NCBI RefSeq assembly: GCF_024449095.1
Contig: NZ_CP024627.1
Span: 372,001-436,000 of the forward strand
Length of the DNA: 64,000 nt
Reading direction: 5' to 3'
Source: Vibrio coralliilyticus
Lineage (GTDB): Bacteria > Pseudomonadota > Gammaproteobacteria > Enterobacterales > Vibrionaceae
The translations under genes and the position numbers were made by a program. This document shows, piece after piece, positions 57,375 to 64,000 of this stretch (within the stretch, counting starts at the first letter, position 1; each line of letters opens with the position of its first letter). Under the pieces are notes generated by a model. The model did no database searches, was not told the DNA's origin, and saw only the letters and a list, made by a program, of their open reading frames with translations.

Positions 57375-57385
57375 CAAACGTTTGC
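57375..57385. promoter_or_regulatory. LacI/PurR-type operator between metK and tkt
   Basis: CAAACGTTTGC is a palindrome. The surrounding 16-mer matches the PurR consensus ACGCAAACGTTTGCGT at 13 of 16 positions. A weaker copy (AAAACGTTTGC, 57461-57471) lies 74 bp before the tkt ATG. In the 322-bp gap 57223-57544 no gene is seen. Confidence 0.55.
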
Positions 57386-57460
57386 TTCTAAAGAGTTAAA
57401 TATTAATAACTTTGATAGGAATGGTGGAAAATAGGCGGAAATCCCCTGTATTCAGACTGT

Positions 57461-57471
57461 AAAACGTTTGC
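57461..57471. promoter_or_regulatory. Second LacI/PurR-type half-palindrome upstream of tkt
   Basis: AAAACGTTTGC, about 10 of 16 to the PurR consensus, with the right half perfect. It is 75-84 bp from the first site, a spacing that could permit looping. Confidence 0.35.
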
Positions 57472-57544
57472 AGAGCTCAGGCGCCTTTGAGAGAATAATC
57501 GCCCACCAAAATTAGTTTTTCGCTTAACGCATTCAGGAGCAGAC

Positions 57545-59539
57545 ATGTCTTCCCGTAAACATCTAGCAAATGCAATCCGTGCTCTTAGCATGGACGGCGT
57601 ACAACAAGCCAACTCTGGCCACCCAGGCGCACCTATGGGGATGGCGGATATCGCTGAAGTTCTTTGGCGTGACCACCTAAACCACAATCCAGCTAACCCA
57701 GAGTGGTCTGACCGCGACCGCTTTGTGCTTTCAAACGGCCACGGCTCTATGCTGATTTACTCTCTGCTTCACCTTGCGGGTTACGAGCTATCCATCGATG
57801 ATCTAAAGAACTTCCGTCAACTGCACTCCAAGACTCCGGGTCACCCTGAGTACGGTTACGCACCGGGTATCGAAACAACCACAGGTCCTCTAGGTCAAGG
57901 TATCACGAACGCTGTGGGTATGGCGCTAGCTGAGAAGACTCTAGCAGCACAGTTTAACAAAGAAGGTCACGACATCGTTGACCACTTCACTTATGCCTTC
58001 ATGGGTGACGGCTGTCTGATGGAAGGTATCTCTCACGAAGCATGTTCGCTAGCAGGTACACTAGGTCTGGGTAAACTGATCGCTTTCTGGGATGACAACG
58101 GCATTTCTATCGATGGTCACGTTGAAGGTTGGTTCTCTGACGACACACCTAAGCGTTTTGAAGCTTACGGTTGGCACGTAATCCCTGCAGTAGACGGTCA
58201 CGATCCAGAAGCGATCAATGCGGCTATTGTTGCAGCGAAAGCTGACCCGCGCCCTACTCTAATCTGTACTAAGACCATCATCGGTTTTGGTTCACCTAAC
58301 AAGTCTGGTTCTCATGACTGTCACGGTGCACCTTTAGGTGCTGAAGAAATAGCAGCGACACGTAAAGAGTTAGGTTGGGAGCACGGTCCGTTTGAAATCC
58401 CAGCAGACGTATATGCACAGTGGGATGCAAAAGAAGCGGGCGCAGCGAAAGAAGCGGTGTGGAATGCGAAGTTTGACGCGTACGCAGCTGCGTACCCAGC
58501 AGAAGCCGCAGAGCTTAAGCGTCGCCTGAACGGTGAACTACCAGCACAGTGGGAAGAGAAAGCAACACAAATCATTGCTGACCTTCAAGCAAATCCTGCA
58601 AACATTGCATCACGTAAAGCATCTCAAAATGCACTAGAAGCGTTCGGTGCTATGCTACCTGAATTCCTAGGCGGCTCTGCTGACCTTGCACCTTCTAACC
58701 TAACCATGTGGTCTGGTTCGAAGTCGGTATCAGCTGAAGACGCGTCTGGTAACTACATCCACTACGGTGTTCGTGAATTCGGTATGACGGCTATCATGAA
58801 CGGTATTGCTTTACACGGTGGTTTCGTACCATACGGTGCAACGTTCCTAATGTTCATGGAATACGCGCGTAACGCAATGCGTATGGCAGCTCTGATGAAA
58901 GTTCAGAACATCCAAGTATACACGCATGACTCTATCGGTCTTGGCGAAGATGGTCCAACTCACCAACCAGTTGAGCAAATGGCTTCTCTACGTCTAACAC
59001 CAAACATGAGCACATGGCGTCCATGTGACCAAGTGGAATCGGCAGTCGCTTGGAAACTGGCAATCGAGCGTAAAGACGGTCCAACATCGCTAATCTTCTC
59101 TCGTCAAAACCTTGCACAGCAAGAGCGTAACGAAGAGCAAGTGGCAAACATTGCACGCGGTGGTTACATCCTGAAAGATTGTGAAGGCAAGCCAGAGCTT
59201 ATCCTTATCGCAACGGGTTCTGAAGTTGAGCTAGCGGTGAACGCTGCGGCTGAACTAACTGCGGAAGGTAAGAAAGTACGTGTTGTGTCAATGCCATCAA
59301 CGGATGCATTCGACAAGCAAGACGCAGCTTACCGTGAAGCAGTACTGCCTTCTGACGTAACAGCTCGTATCGCTGTTGAAGCGGGCATCGCTGACTTCTG
59401 GTACAAGTACGTTGGTTTCGGTGGCAAGATCATCGGTATGACAACCTTCGGTGAATCTGCACCAGCAGGTGAGCTATTCAAGATGTTCGGTTTTACGACT
59501 GAAAACGTAGTAAACACAGCGAAAGAGCTATTGGCTTAA
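57545..59539 (+). CDS. tkt: Transketolase
   Basis: A thiamine diphosphate enzyme of the non-oxidative pentose phosphate pathway. The 664-residue length is usual. The ThDP motif [21 protein letters not shown]...DDNGISIDG is at about residues 156-190. [13 protein letters not shown] and the [17 protein letters not shown] loop are conserved. Codons are strongly biased, as expected of a highly expressed gene. CAGGAGC precedes the ATG. Confidence 0.97.
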   Translation: MSSRKHLANAIRALSMDGVQQANSGHPGAPMGMADIAEVLWRDHLNHNPANPEWSDRDRFVLSNGHGSMLIYSLLHLAGYELSIDDLKNFRQLHSKTPGHPEYGYAPGIETTTGPLGQGITNAVGMALAEKTLAAQFNKEGHDIVDHFTYAFMGDGCLMEGISHEACSLAGTLGLGKLIAFWDDNGISIDGHVEGWFSDDTPKRFEAYGWHVIPAVDGHDPEAINAAIVAAKADPRPTLICTKTIIGFGSPNKSGSHDCHGAPLGAEEIAATRKELGWEHGPFEIPADVYAQWDAKEAGAAKEAVWNAKFDAYAAAYPAEAAELKRRLNGELPAQWEEKATQIIADLQANPANIASRKASQNALEAFGAMLPEFLGGSADLAPSNLTMWSGSKSVSAEDASGNYIHYGVREFGMTAIMNGIALHGGFVPYGATFLMFMEYARNAMRMAALMKVQNIQVYTHDSIGLGEDGPTHQPVEQMASLRLTPNMSTWRPCDQVESAVAWKLAIERKDGPTSLIFSRQNLAQQERNEEQVANIARGGYILKDCEGKPELILIATGSEVELAVNAAAELTAEGKKVRVVSMPSTDAFDKQDAAYREAVLPSDVTARIAVEAGIADFWYKYVGFGGKIIGMTTFGESAPAGELFKMFGFTTENVVNTAKELLA

Positions 59540-59554
59540 CTGTGGTTAGCTATG

Positions 59555-59587
59555 AAAGCCGAGTCCTCGTGACTCGGCTTTTTTGTT
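59555..59587 (+). terminator. Terminator of tkt
   Basis: AAAGCCGAGTC/GACTCGGCTTT stem, loop CTCGT, followed by a T tract, 15 bp after the tkt stop. Confidence 0.9.
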
Positions 59588-59672
59588 TTGACCCGATAGG
59601 ATGAACCGGATGAGTTTTATAAATCTATCAGGTACTATTTGTGACACGAAAAAGATGTAGAGCGATGGAATC

Positions 59673-60707
59673 ATGCTAAAAGTTGCGATCAACGGATTTG
59701 GACGTATTGGGCGTAATGTGTTACGAGCAGTCTATGAAAGTGGCAAGAGTCAAGAGATTAAAGTAGTAGCAGTCAATGAGCTGGCACAGCCTGATGCGAT
59801 GGCCCATTTGCTGCAGTATGATACGAGTCATGGCCGTTTTGGTAAGAAGATTACGAACGATCAAGAACATATCTATGTTCACCATGAAAGTGGAGAGTTT
59901 GACTCCATTCGCATTCTCCACCTGGCGGAAATCGACTTGCTGCCATGGCGTGATTTAGAAGTTGACCTAGTTTTGGACTGTACTGGCGTATTTGGCTCGC
60001 AAGCCGATGGTCAAGAGCATATCAAAGCAGGAGCTAAGAAAGTTTTATTCTCACACCCTGGTGCCAATGATCTCGACAATACCATTATCTATGGTGTGAA
60101 CCACGACACGTTGAAAGCGGAACACAAGGTGGTATCAAACGGCTCATGTACGACTAACTGTATCGTTCCGATAATTAAGGCATTAGATGAAGCCTTTGGC
60201 ATCGAGTCAGGAACCATCACTACTATTCACTCTTCAATGAATGATCAGCAAGTTATTGATGCTTACCATTCAGATCTGCGACGTACCCGAGCCGCGAGCC
60301 AATCGATCATACCTGTGGACACCAAGTTGCATAAGGGAATTGAAAGAATCTTCCCGAAATTTTCTAACAAATTTGAAGCGATTTCAGTCCGAGTGCCGAC
60401 TGTAAACGTCACAGCGATGGATTTAAGCGTCACAATTAATACAAATGTGAAAGTTAATGACGTAAATCAAACCATTGTTAACGCATCTCAGTGTACATTA
60501 CAGGGCATTGTTGACTATACTGAAGCGCCGCTTGTTTCCATCGACTTTAATCATGATCCCCATAGTGCGATCGTCGATGGTACTCAAACCCGAGTCAGTA
60601 ATGGCCATTTAGTTAAAATGCTGGTTTGGTGTGATAACGAATGGGGTTTTGCGAACCGTATGTTAGATACGGCCCTCGCGATGCAAGCCGCTCCCCGTCA
60701 TGCTTGA
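59673..60707 (+). CDS. epd: D-erythrose-4-phosphate dehydrogenase
   Basis: Oxidises erythrose-4-phosphate to 4-phosphoerythronate for pyridoxal phosphate synthesis. A 344-residue GAPDH-family protein with NAD motif [17 protein letters not shown], catalytic Cys in [13 protein letters not shown] and the C-terminal [11 protein letters not shown]. The order epd-pgk-fba, HPGAN in the active-site region and the absence of a second gapA-like context favour Epd over GAPDH. Confidence 0.93.
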   Translation: MLKVAINGFGRIGRNVLRAVYESGKSQEIKVVAVNELAQPDAMAHLLQYDTSHGRFGKKITNDQEHIYVHHESGEFDSIRILHLAEIDLLPWRDLEVDLVLDCTGVFGSQADGQEHIKAGAKKVLFSHPGANDLDNTIIYGVNHDTLKAEHKVVSNGSCTTNCIVPIIKALDEAFGIESGTITTIHSSMNDQQVIDAYHSDLRRTRAASQSIIPVDTKLHKGIERIFPKFSNKFEAISVRVPTVNVTAMDLSVTINTNVKVNDVNQTIVNASQCTLQGIVDYTEAPLVSIDFNHDPHSAIVDGTQTRVSNGHLVKMLVWCDNEWGFANRMLDTALAMQAAPRHA

Positions 60708-60889
60708 CGCTGCAACGCCAACTATCTTAGGGCTATTGTAGACAGGTGGCGATGGAGAAATGTTTATTTCCAGCCTTGAAATAAATATTGATAATCTCCA
60801 TATCTAAATCAGTTTGAAGAATTATTGAGCTTGGCAGGGTCGCCGAGCTTCTAAAAACTTTACTTTTTGAATATTTGAGAGGACACATC

Positions 60890-62050
60890 ATGTCTGTAAT
60901 CAAGATGACTGACCTGGATTTAGCAGGTAAACGTGTATTTATCCGTGCGGACCTAAACGTACCTGTGAAAGAAGGCAAAGTGACTTCTGATGCACGTATC
61001 TTAGCATCTCTACCAACGATCAAGCACTGTCTAGAAGCTGGCGCTAAAGTTATGGTTACGTCTCACCTAGGTCGTCCTACTGAAGGTGAATACGCAGAAG
61101 AGTTCTCTCTACAACCTGTTGTTAACTACCTAAACGACGCACTAGATTGCGATGTTAAGCTAGCAAAAGATTACCTAGAAGGCCTAGAGCTGAACACTGG
61201 TGAGCTTGTTGTTCTAGAAAACGTTCGCTTCAACAAAGGCGAGAAGAAGAACGAAGAAGAGCTATCGAAGAAGTACGCAGCGCTTTGTGACATCTTCGTA
61301 ATGGATGCATTCGGTACGGCTCACCGTGCACAAGCGTCAACGCACGGTGTTGGCATGAACGCTCCAGTTGCATGTGCTGGTCCTCTTCTAGCGGCAGAAC
61401 TTGAAGCACTAGGTAAAGCAATGGACAACCCAGAGCGTCCACTAGTTGCTATCGTTGGTGGTTCTAAAGTTTCTACTAAGCTAACCGTTCTAGAATCTCT
61501 ATCTAAAGTTGCTGACCAACTTGTTGTTGGTGGTGGTATCGCAAACACATTCATCGCAGCTGATGGCCACAATGTAGGTAAGTCTCTATATGAAGCAGAC
61601 CTAGTTGAAACAGCGCAAAAGCTAATGAAAGAGTGTTCAATCCCAGTAGCAACTGACGTTGCATGTGCGAAAGCATTTGATGAAAACGCAGAAGCTGAAA
61701 TCAAGCACGTTTCAGAAGTGGCTGATGACGACATGATCTTCGACCTAGGTCCAGAATCAACTGCAGCACTAGCTGAAATCATCGCTAATGCAAAAACTAT
61801 CCTATGGAACGGGCCTGTAGGTGTATTTGAATTCAAGAACTTCGAAGCTGGTACAAAAGGTATCTCAGAAGCAATCGCTCAGTCTGCAGGTTTCTCTGTA
61901 GCAGGTGGTGGTGACACGCTAGCAGCTATCGATAAGTTCGGTATTAAAGCTGACGTTTCTTACATCTCTACGGGTGGTGGTGCATTCCTTGAGTTTGTGG
62001 AAGGCAAAGTCCTACCAGCCGTAGCTATGCTAGAAGAGCGCGCTAAGTAA
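60890..62050 (+). CDS. pgk: Phosphoglycerate kinase
   Basis: Glycolytic ATP-producing step. The 386-residue protein starts [27 protein letters not shown], with [27 protein letters not shown] and [13 protein letters not shown] motifs. Start chosen at the ATG at 60890, with AGAGGA 6 bp before it, rather than the in-frame TTG at 60875. A small hairpin (TTATTTC/GAAATAA, near 60765) lies in the 182-bp epd-pgk gap. Highly biased codons. Confidence 0.98.
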   Translation: MSVIKMTDLDLAGKRVFIRADLNVPVKEGKVTSDARILASLPTIKHCLEAGAKVMVTSHLGRPTEGEYAEEFSLQPVVNYLNDALDCDVKLAKDYLEGLELNTGELVVLENVRFNKGEKKNEEELSKKYAALCDIFVMDAFGTAHRAQASTHGVGMNAPVACAGPLLAAELEALGKAMDNPERPLVAIVGGSKVSTKLTVLESLSKVADQLVVGGGIANTFIAADGHNVGKSLYEADLVETAQKLMKECSIPVATDVACAKAFDENAEAEIKHVSEVADDDMIFDLGPESTAALAEIIANAKTILWNGPVGVFEFKNFEAGTKGISEAIAQSAGFSVAGGGDTLAAIDKFGIKADVSYISTGGGAFLEFVEGKVLPAVAMLEERAK

Positions 62051-62056
62051 TTAAAC

Positions 62057-62090
62057 CAAAGCGGGGGAGTCTCTCCCGCTTTGTTGTTTG
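62057..62090 (+). terminator. Terminator of pgk
   Basis: CAAAGCGGG (62057-62065) pairs with CCCGCTTTG (62075-62083), followed by TTGTTTG. The T tract is broken, so read-through into fba is likely. Confidence 0.75.
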
Positions 62091-62132
62091 CTGCAAGTCA
62101 CATTATTCTTTGTTAGAATGGCGCACGTTGTG

Positions 62133-62146
62133 AGCAAACGTTTGCA
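62133..62146 (+). promoter_or_regulatory. LacI/PurR-type operator upstream of fba
   Basis: GCAAACGTTTGC is a perfect 12-bp palindrome (12 of 16 to the PurR consensus for the longer site). It lies 58 bp before the fba ATG and just downstream of a possible -10 (TAGAAT, 62114-62119), a position suited to repression. It matches the palindrome in the metK-tkt gap. Confidence 0.5.
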
Positions 62147-62203
62147 AGAATTTAAACTTAACAAGTTTTATTTTTAAAACGACAGATAAATAGGATTACA
62201 TCC

Positions 62204-63280
62204 ATGTCTAAGATCTTCGATTTCGTAAAACCAGGTGTTATCTCTGGTGATGACGTACAGAAAGTTTTTGAAGTAGCAAAAGAAAACAACTTTGCGCTTC
62301 CAGCAGTAAACGTTGTTGGTACTGACTCAGTTAACGCAGTACTTGAAGCTGCAGCAAAAGTAAAAGCGCCTGTTGTTGTTCAGTTCTCTAACGGTGGTGC
62401 CGCTTTCTTCGCTGGTAAAGGCCTAAAACTAGAAGGCCAAGGTGCTCAAATTCTTGGTGCTGTTGCTGGTGCTAAGTACGTTCACGCAGTCGCTGAATCT
62501 TACGGTGTTCCAGTAATCCTACACACTGACCACGCAGCTAAGAAACTTCTACCATGGATCGACGGTCTTCTAGACGCAGGTGAAGAGTTCTTTGCTCAAA
62601 CGGGTAAGCCACTATTCTCTTCTCACATGATCGATTTATCTGAAGAATCTCTAGAAGAGAACATCGAAATCTGTGCTAAATACCTAGAGCGCATGGCTAA
62701 GATGAACATGACGCTAGAAATTGAACTAGGTTGTACTGGTGGTGAAGAAGACGGCGTTGATAACTCTGACATGGACGCTTCTGAGCTTTACACTTCTCCA
62801 GAAGACGTTGCATACGCATACGAGAAATTAAGTGCAGTTAGCCCACGTTTCACTATCGCAGCATCTTTCGGTAACGTACACGGTGTTTACAAGCCAGGTA
62901 ACGTTGTTCTAACTCCAACTATCCTACGTGACTCTCAAGCATACTGTGCAGAGAAGTTCGGTATCGCACCAAACGCTCTAAACTTCGTATTCCACGGTGG
63001 TTCTGGTTCTACTGAAGCTGAAATTCAAGAGTCTATCGGCTACGGTGTTATCAAAATGAACATCGATACTGATACTCAGTGGGCAACTTGGGATGGTATC
63101 CGTCAGTACGAAGCTGAAAACCGTGATTACCTACAAGGTCAAATCGGTAACCCAACAGGTGAAGATGCGCCAAACAAGAAGTACTACGATCCACGCGTAT
63201 GGCTACGTGCTGGTCAAGCTTCAATGGTAGCTCGTCTAGAGAAAGCATTTGCTGACCTAAACGCAGTAGACGTACTATAA
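62204..63280 (+). CDS. fba: Fructose-bisphosphate aldolase, class II
   Basis: A zinc-dependent aldolase splitting fructose-1,6-bisphosphate, 358 residues as in E. coli FbaA. Zinc and active-site motifs VILHTDHAAKKLLPW, ELGCTGGEEDGVDN, FGNVHGVYKPGNV and FHGGSGSTEAEI are intact. It follows pgk across a weak terminator and a likely regulatory site, and uses highly biased codons. Confidence 0.98.
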   Translation: MSKIFDFVKPGVISGDDVQKVFEVAKENNFALPAVNVVGTDSVNAVLEAAAKVKAPVVVQFSNGGAAFFAGKGLKLEGQGAQILGAVAGAKYVHAVAESYGVPVILHTDHAAKKLLPWIDGLLDAGEEFFAQTGKPLFSSHMIDLSEESLEENIEICAKYLERMAKMNMTLEIELGCTGGEEDGVDNSDMDASELYTSPEDVAYAYEKLSAVSPRFTIAASFGNVHGVYKPGNVVLTPTILRDSQAYCAEKFGIAPNALNFVFHGGSGSTEAEIQESIGYGVIKMNIDTDTQWATWDGIRQYEAENRDYLQGQIGNPTGEDAPNKKYYDPRVWLRAGQASMVARLEKAFADLNAVDVL

Positions 63281-63309
63281 TTCGTCTCAATTCAGCGCTC
63301 TGTTAATGC

Positions 63310-63338
63310 TAAAACCCGTTCTTAGAACGGGTTTTTTT
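63310..63338 (+). terminator. Terminator of fba
   Basis: AAACCCGTTC/GAACGGGTTT stem with a TTA loop and a T7 tract, 31 bp after the fba stop. Confidence 0.92.
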
Positions 63339-63425
63339 GTATTTAGTGATTTGTTTTATGAATGGGAGCGTGCGCACTAAAAATAATGGCGAAAAGATAA
63401 ACCATTGCGTATCTTGTAACGAGTC

Positions 63426-63549
63426 TATATCAGTTTGTTATAACCCTTTGTTTTTGCATTCTTTGCATAAACTTCACTTTATGTATTGTCATAACTGATA
63501 TATGGTGCCAAAAATCTGACTTATATCAGATGAGCAATAAGGGCACCAT
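63426..63549 (+). promoter_or_regulatory. Structured upstream region of mscS
   Basis: The 334-bp gap before mscS contains three copies of the 8-mer TATATCAG (63426-63433 and 63522-63529 forward, 63495-63502 inverted). It also has an 8-bp inverted repeat ATGGTGCC/GGCACCAT (63502-63509, 63542-63549) enclosing ATCTGA/TCAGAT. These could be operator half-sites or an mRNA leader fold. No gene is seen in the gap. Confidence 0.35.
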
Positions 63550-63614
63550 CGCCTATTCGTGATAGAAAGCAGTGTGATTCATAGGATCGCCAGAACTTGT
63601 AGAGGAAATATATT

Positions 63615-64000
63615 ATGGCAGGAGAGTCGGTGGAGATTGAAACTCCATTAGTTGATGGCTTGGCGCAGGCTGAATCTTGGATTACCAATAATTCTGACTT
63701 GCTGATTCAGTATAGCGTGAATGTACTTGCAGCCATTCTTATTCTATTCATCGGTAATATTTTTACTAAGATGGTGGCGAACAGCGTTGCAAAGATGCTG
63801 AAAAAGAAAAATATGGATAAGGCGGTTATTGAATTTATCCATGGCTTGGTGCGCTACTTGTTGTTTGTGATTGTACTGATTGCGGCACTCAGCCGTATCG
63901 GTGTGCAGACCGCCTCTGTAGTTGCTGTTATCGGTGCGGCAGGCTTAGCGGTTGGTTTGGCGCTTCAGGGATCATTATCTAACTTTGCTGCTGGGGTACT
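63615..64000 (+). CDS. mscS: Small-conductance mechanosensitive channel MscS, truncated by the window edge
   Basis: The ATG at 63615 opens a frame that runs off the window after 128 codons. It begins MAGESVEIETPLVDGLAQAE and shows TM1 (about residues 33-48, VNVLAAILILFIGNIF), TM2 (about 80-93, LLFVIVLIAAL) and the pore-lining TM3 (VVAVIGAAGLAVGLALQGSL, with the Gly/Ala packing of MscS). Such channels release solutes on hypo-osmotic shock. The position after fba matches E. coli mscS. AGAGGAAA lies upstream. Confidence 0.93.
   Translation, partial: MAGESVEIETPLVDGLAQAESWITNNSDLLIQYSVNVLAAILILFIGNIFTKMVANSVAKMLKKKNMDKAVIEFIHGLVRYLLFVIVLIAALSRIGVQTASVVAVIGAAGLAVGLALQGSLSNFAAGV

Noticed and set aside
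57223..57544. SAM riboswitch upstream of metK
   Set aside because: No SAM-riboswitch-like fold was recognised, while clear tandem MetJ boxes are present, the usual control in gammaproteobacteria.

Overview
The window is a stretch of a Vibrio (Gammaproteobacteria) chromosome, most likely the large one. The gene order galU, qstR-type regulator, ssb, a complete msh type IV pilus locus, mreBCD, maf, rng, yhdP, tldD follows the arrangement I recall from Vibrio cholerae. The proC-yggT-yggU, pilT-pilU and epd-pgk-fba-mscS blocks are also typical. I cannot name the species from the sequence alone.

Layout. 1-2.6 kb: galU, a LuxR-type regulator that I read as qstR, and ssb. 2.7-22 kb: the MSHA pilus locus. 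The assembly genes (mshHIJKLMNEGF) form one tightly overlapping run. The structural genes follow: mshB, the major pilin mshA with its own terminator, then the minor pilins mshCDOP and the very large surface protein mshQ. 22-33 kb: cell-shape genes mreBCD, then maf, rng, yhdP, a nitrilase and tldD. 33-34.5 kb: two leftward tRNA arrays carrying nine tRNA genes (Asn, Thr and Phe) that clearly arose by repeated duplication, with decayed tRNA fragments and a Phe gene whose acceptor stem has been rewritten. 34.5-41.4 kb: mutY-yggX-mltC, trmB, glutaminase, and hemW-rdgB with a DUF4426 gene.

41.4-46.05 kb is an accessory island inserted between the DUF4426 gene and yggU. It holds a decayed phage-like fragment, a 338-residue putative secreted membrane-disrupting toxin, three paralogous small membrane proteins that look like its immunity proteins, and an IS4-family element (42844-44273, 13-bp target duplication). 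The IS landed in a hairpin loop between the immunity copies. This is the most interesting part of the window: I read it as an orphan type VI secretion effector/immunity cassette.

46-57.2 kb: housekeeping genes, mostly leftward (yggU, yggT, proC, yggS, ruvX, yqgE, gshB, rsmE, a secreted endonuclease I, an SprT-like gene, a DUF2189 gene, metK), with the pilus retraction ATPases pilT and pilU running rightward. 57.5-64 kb: carbon metabolism genes tkt, epd, pgk and fba, ending in a truncated mscS at the right edge. A MetJ operator lies before metK. LacI/PurR-type palindromes lie between metK and tkt and again before fba.

Several genes converge on surface motility and DNA uptake: the MSHA pilus, the retraction motors PilT/PilU, the competence regulator QstR, SSB and the extracellular nuclease.
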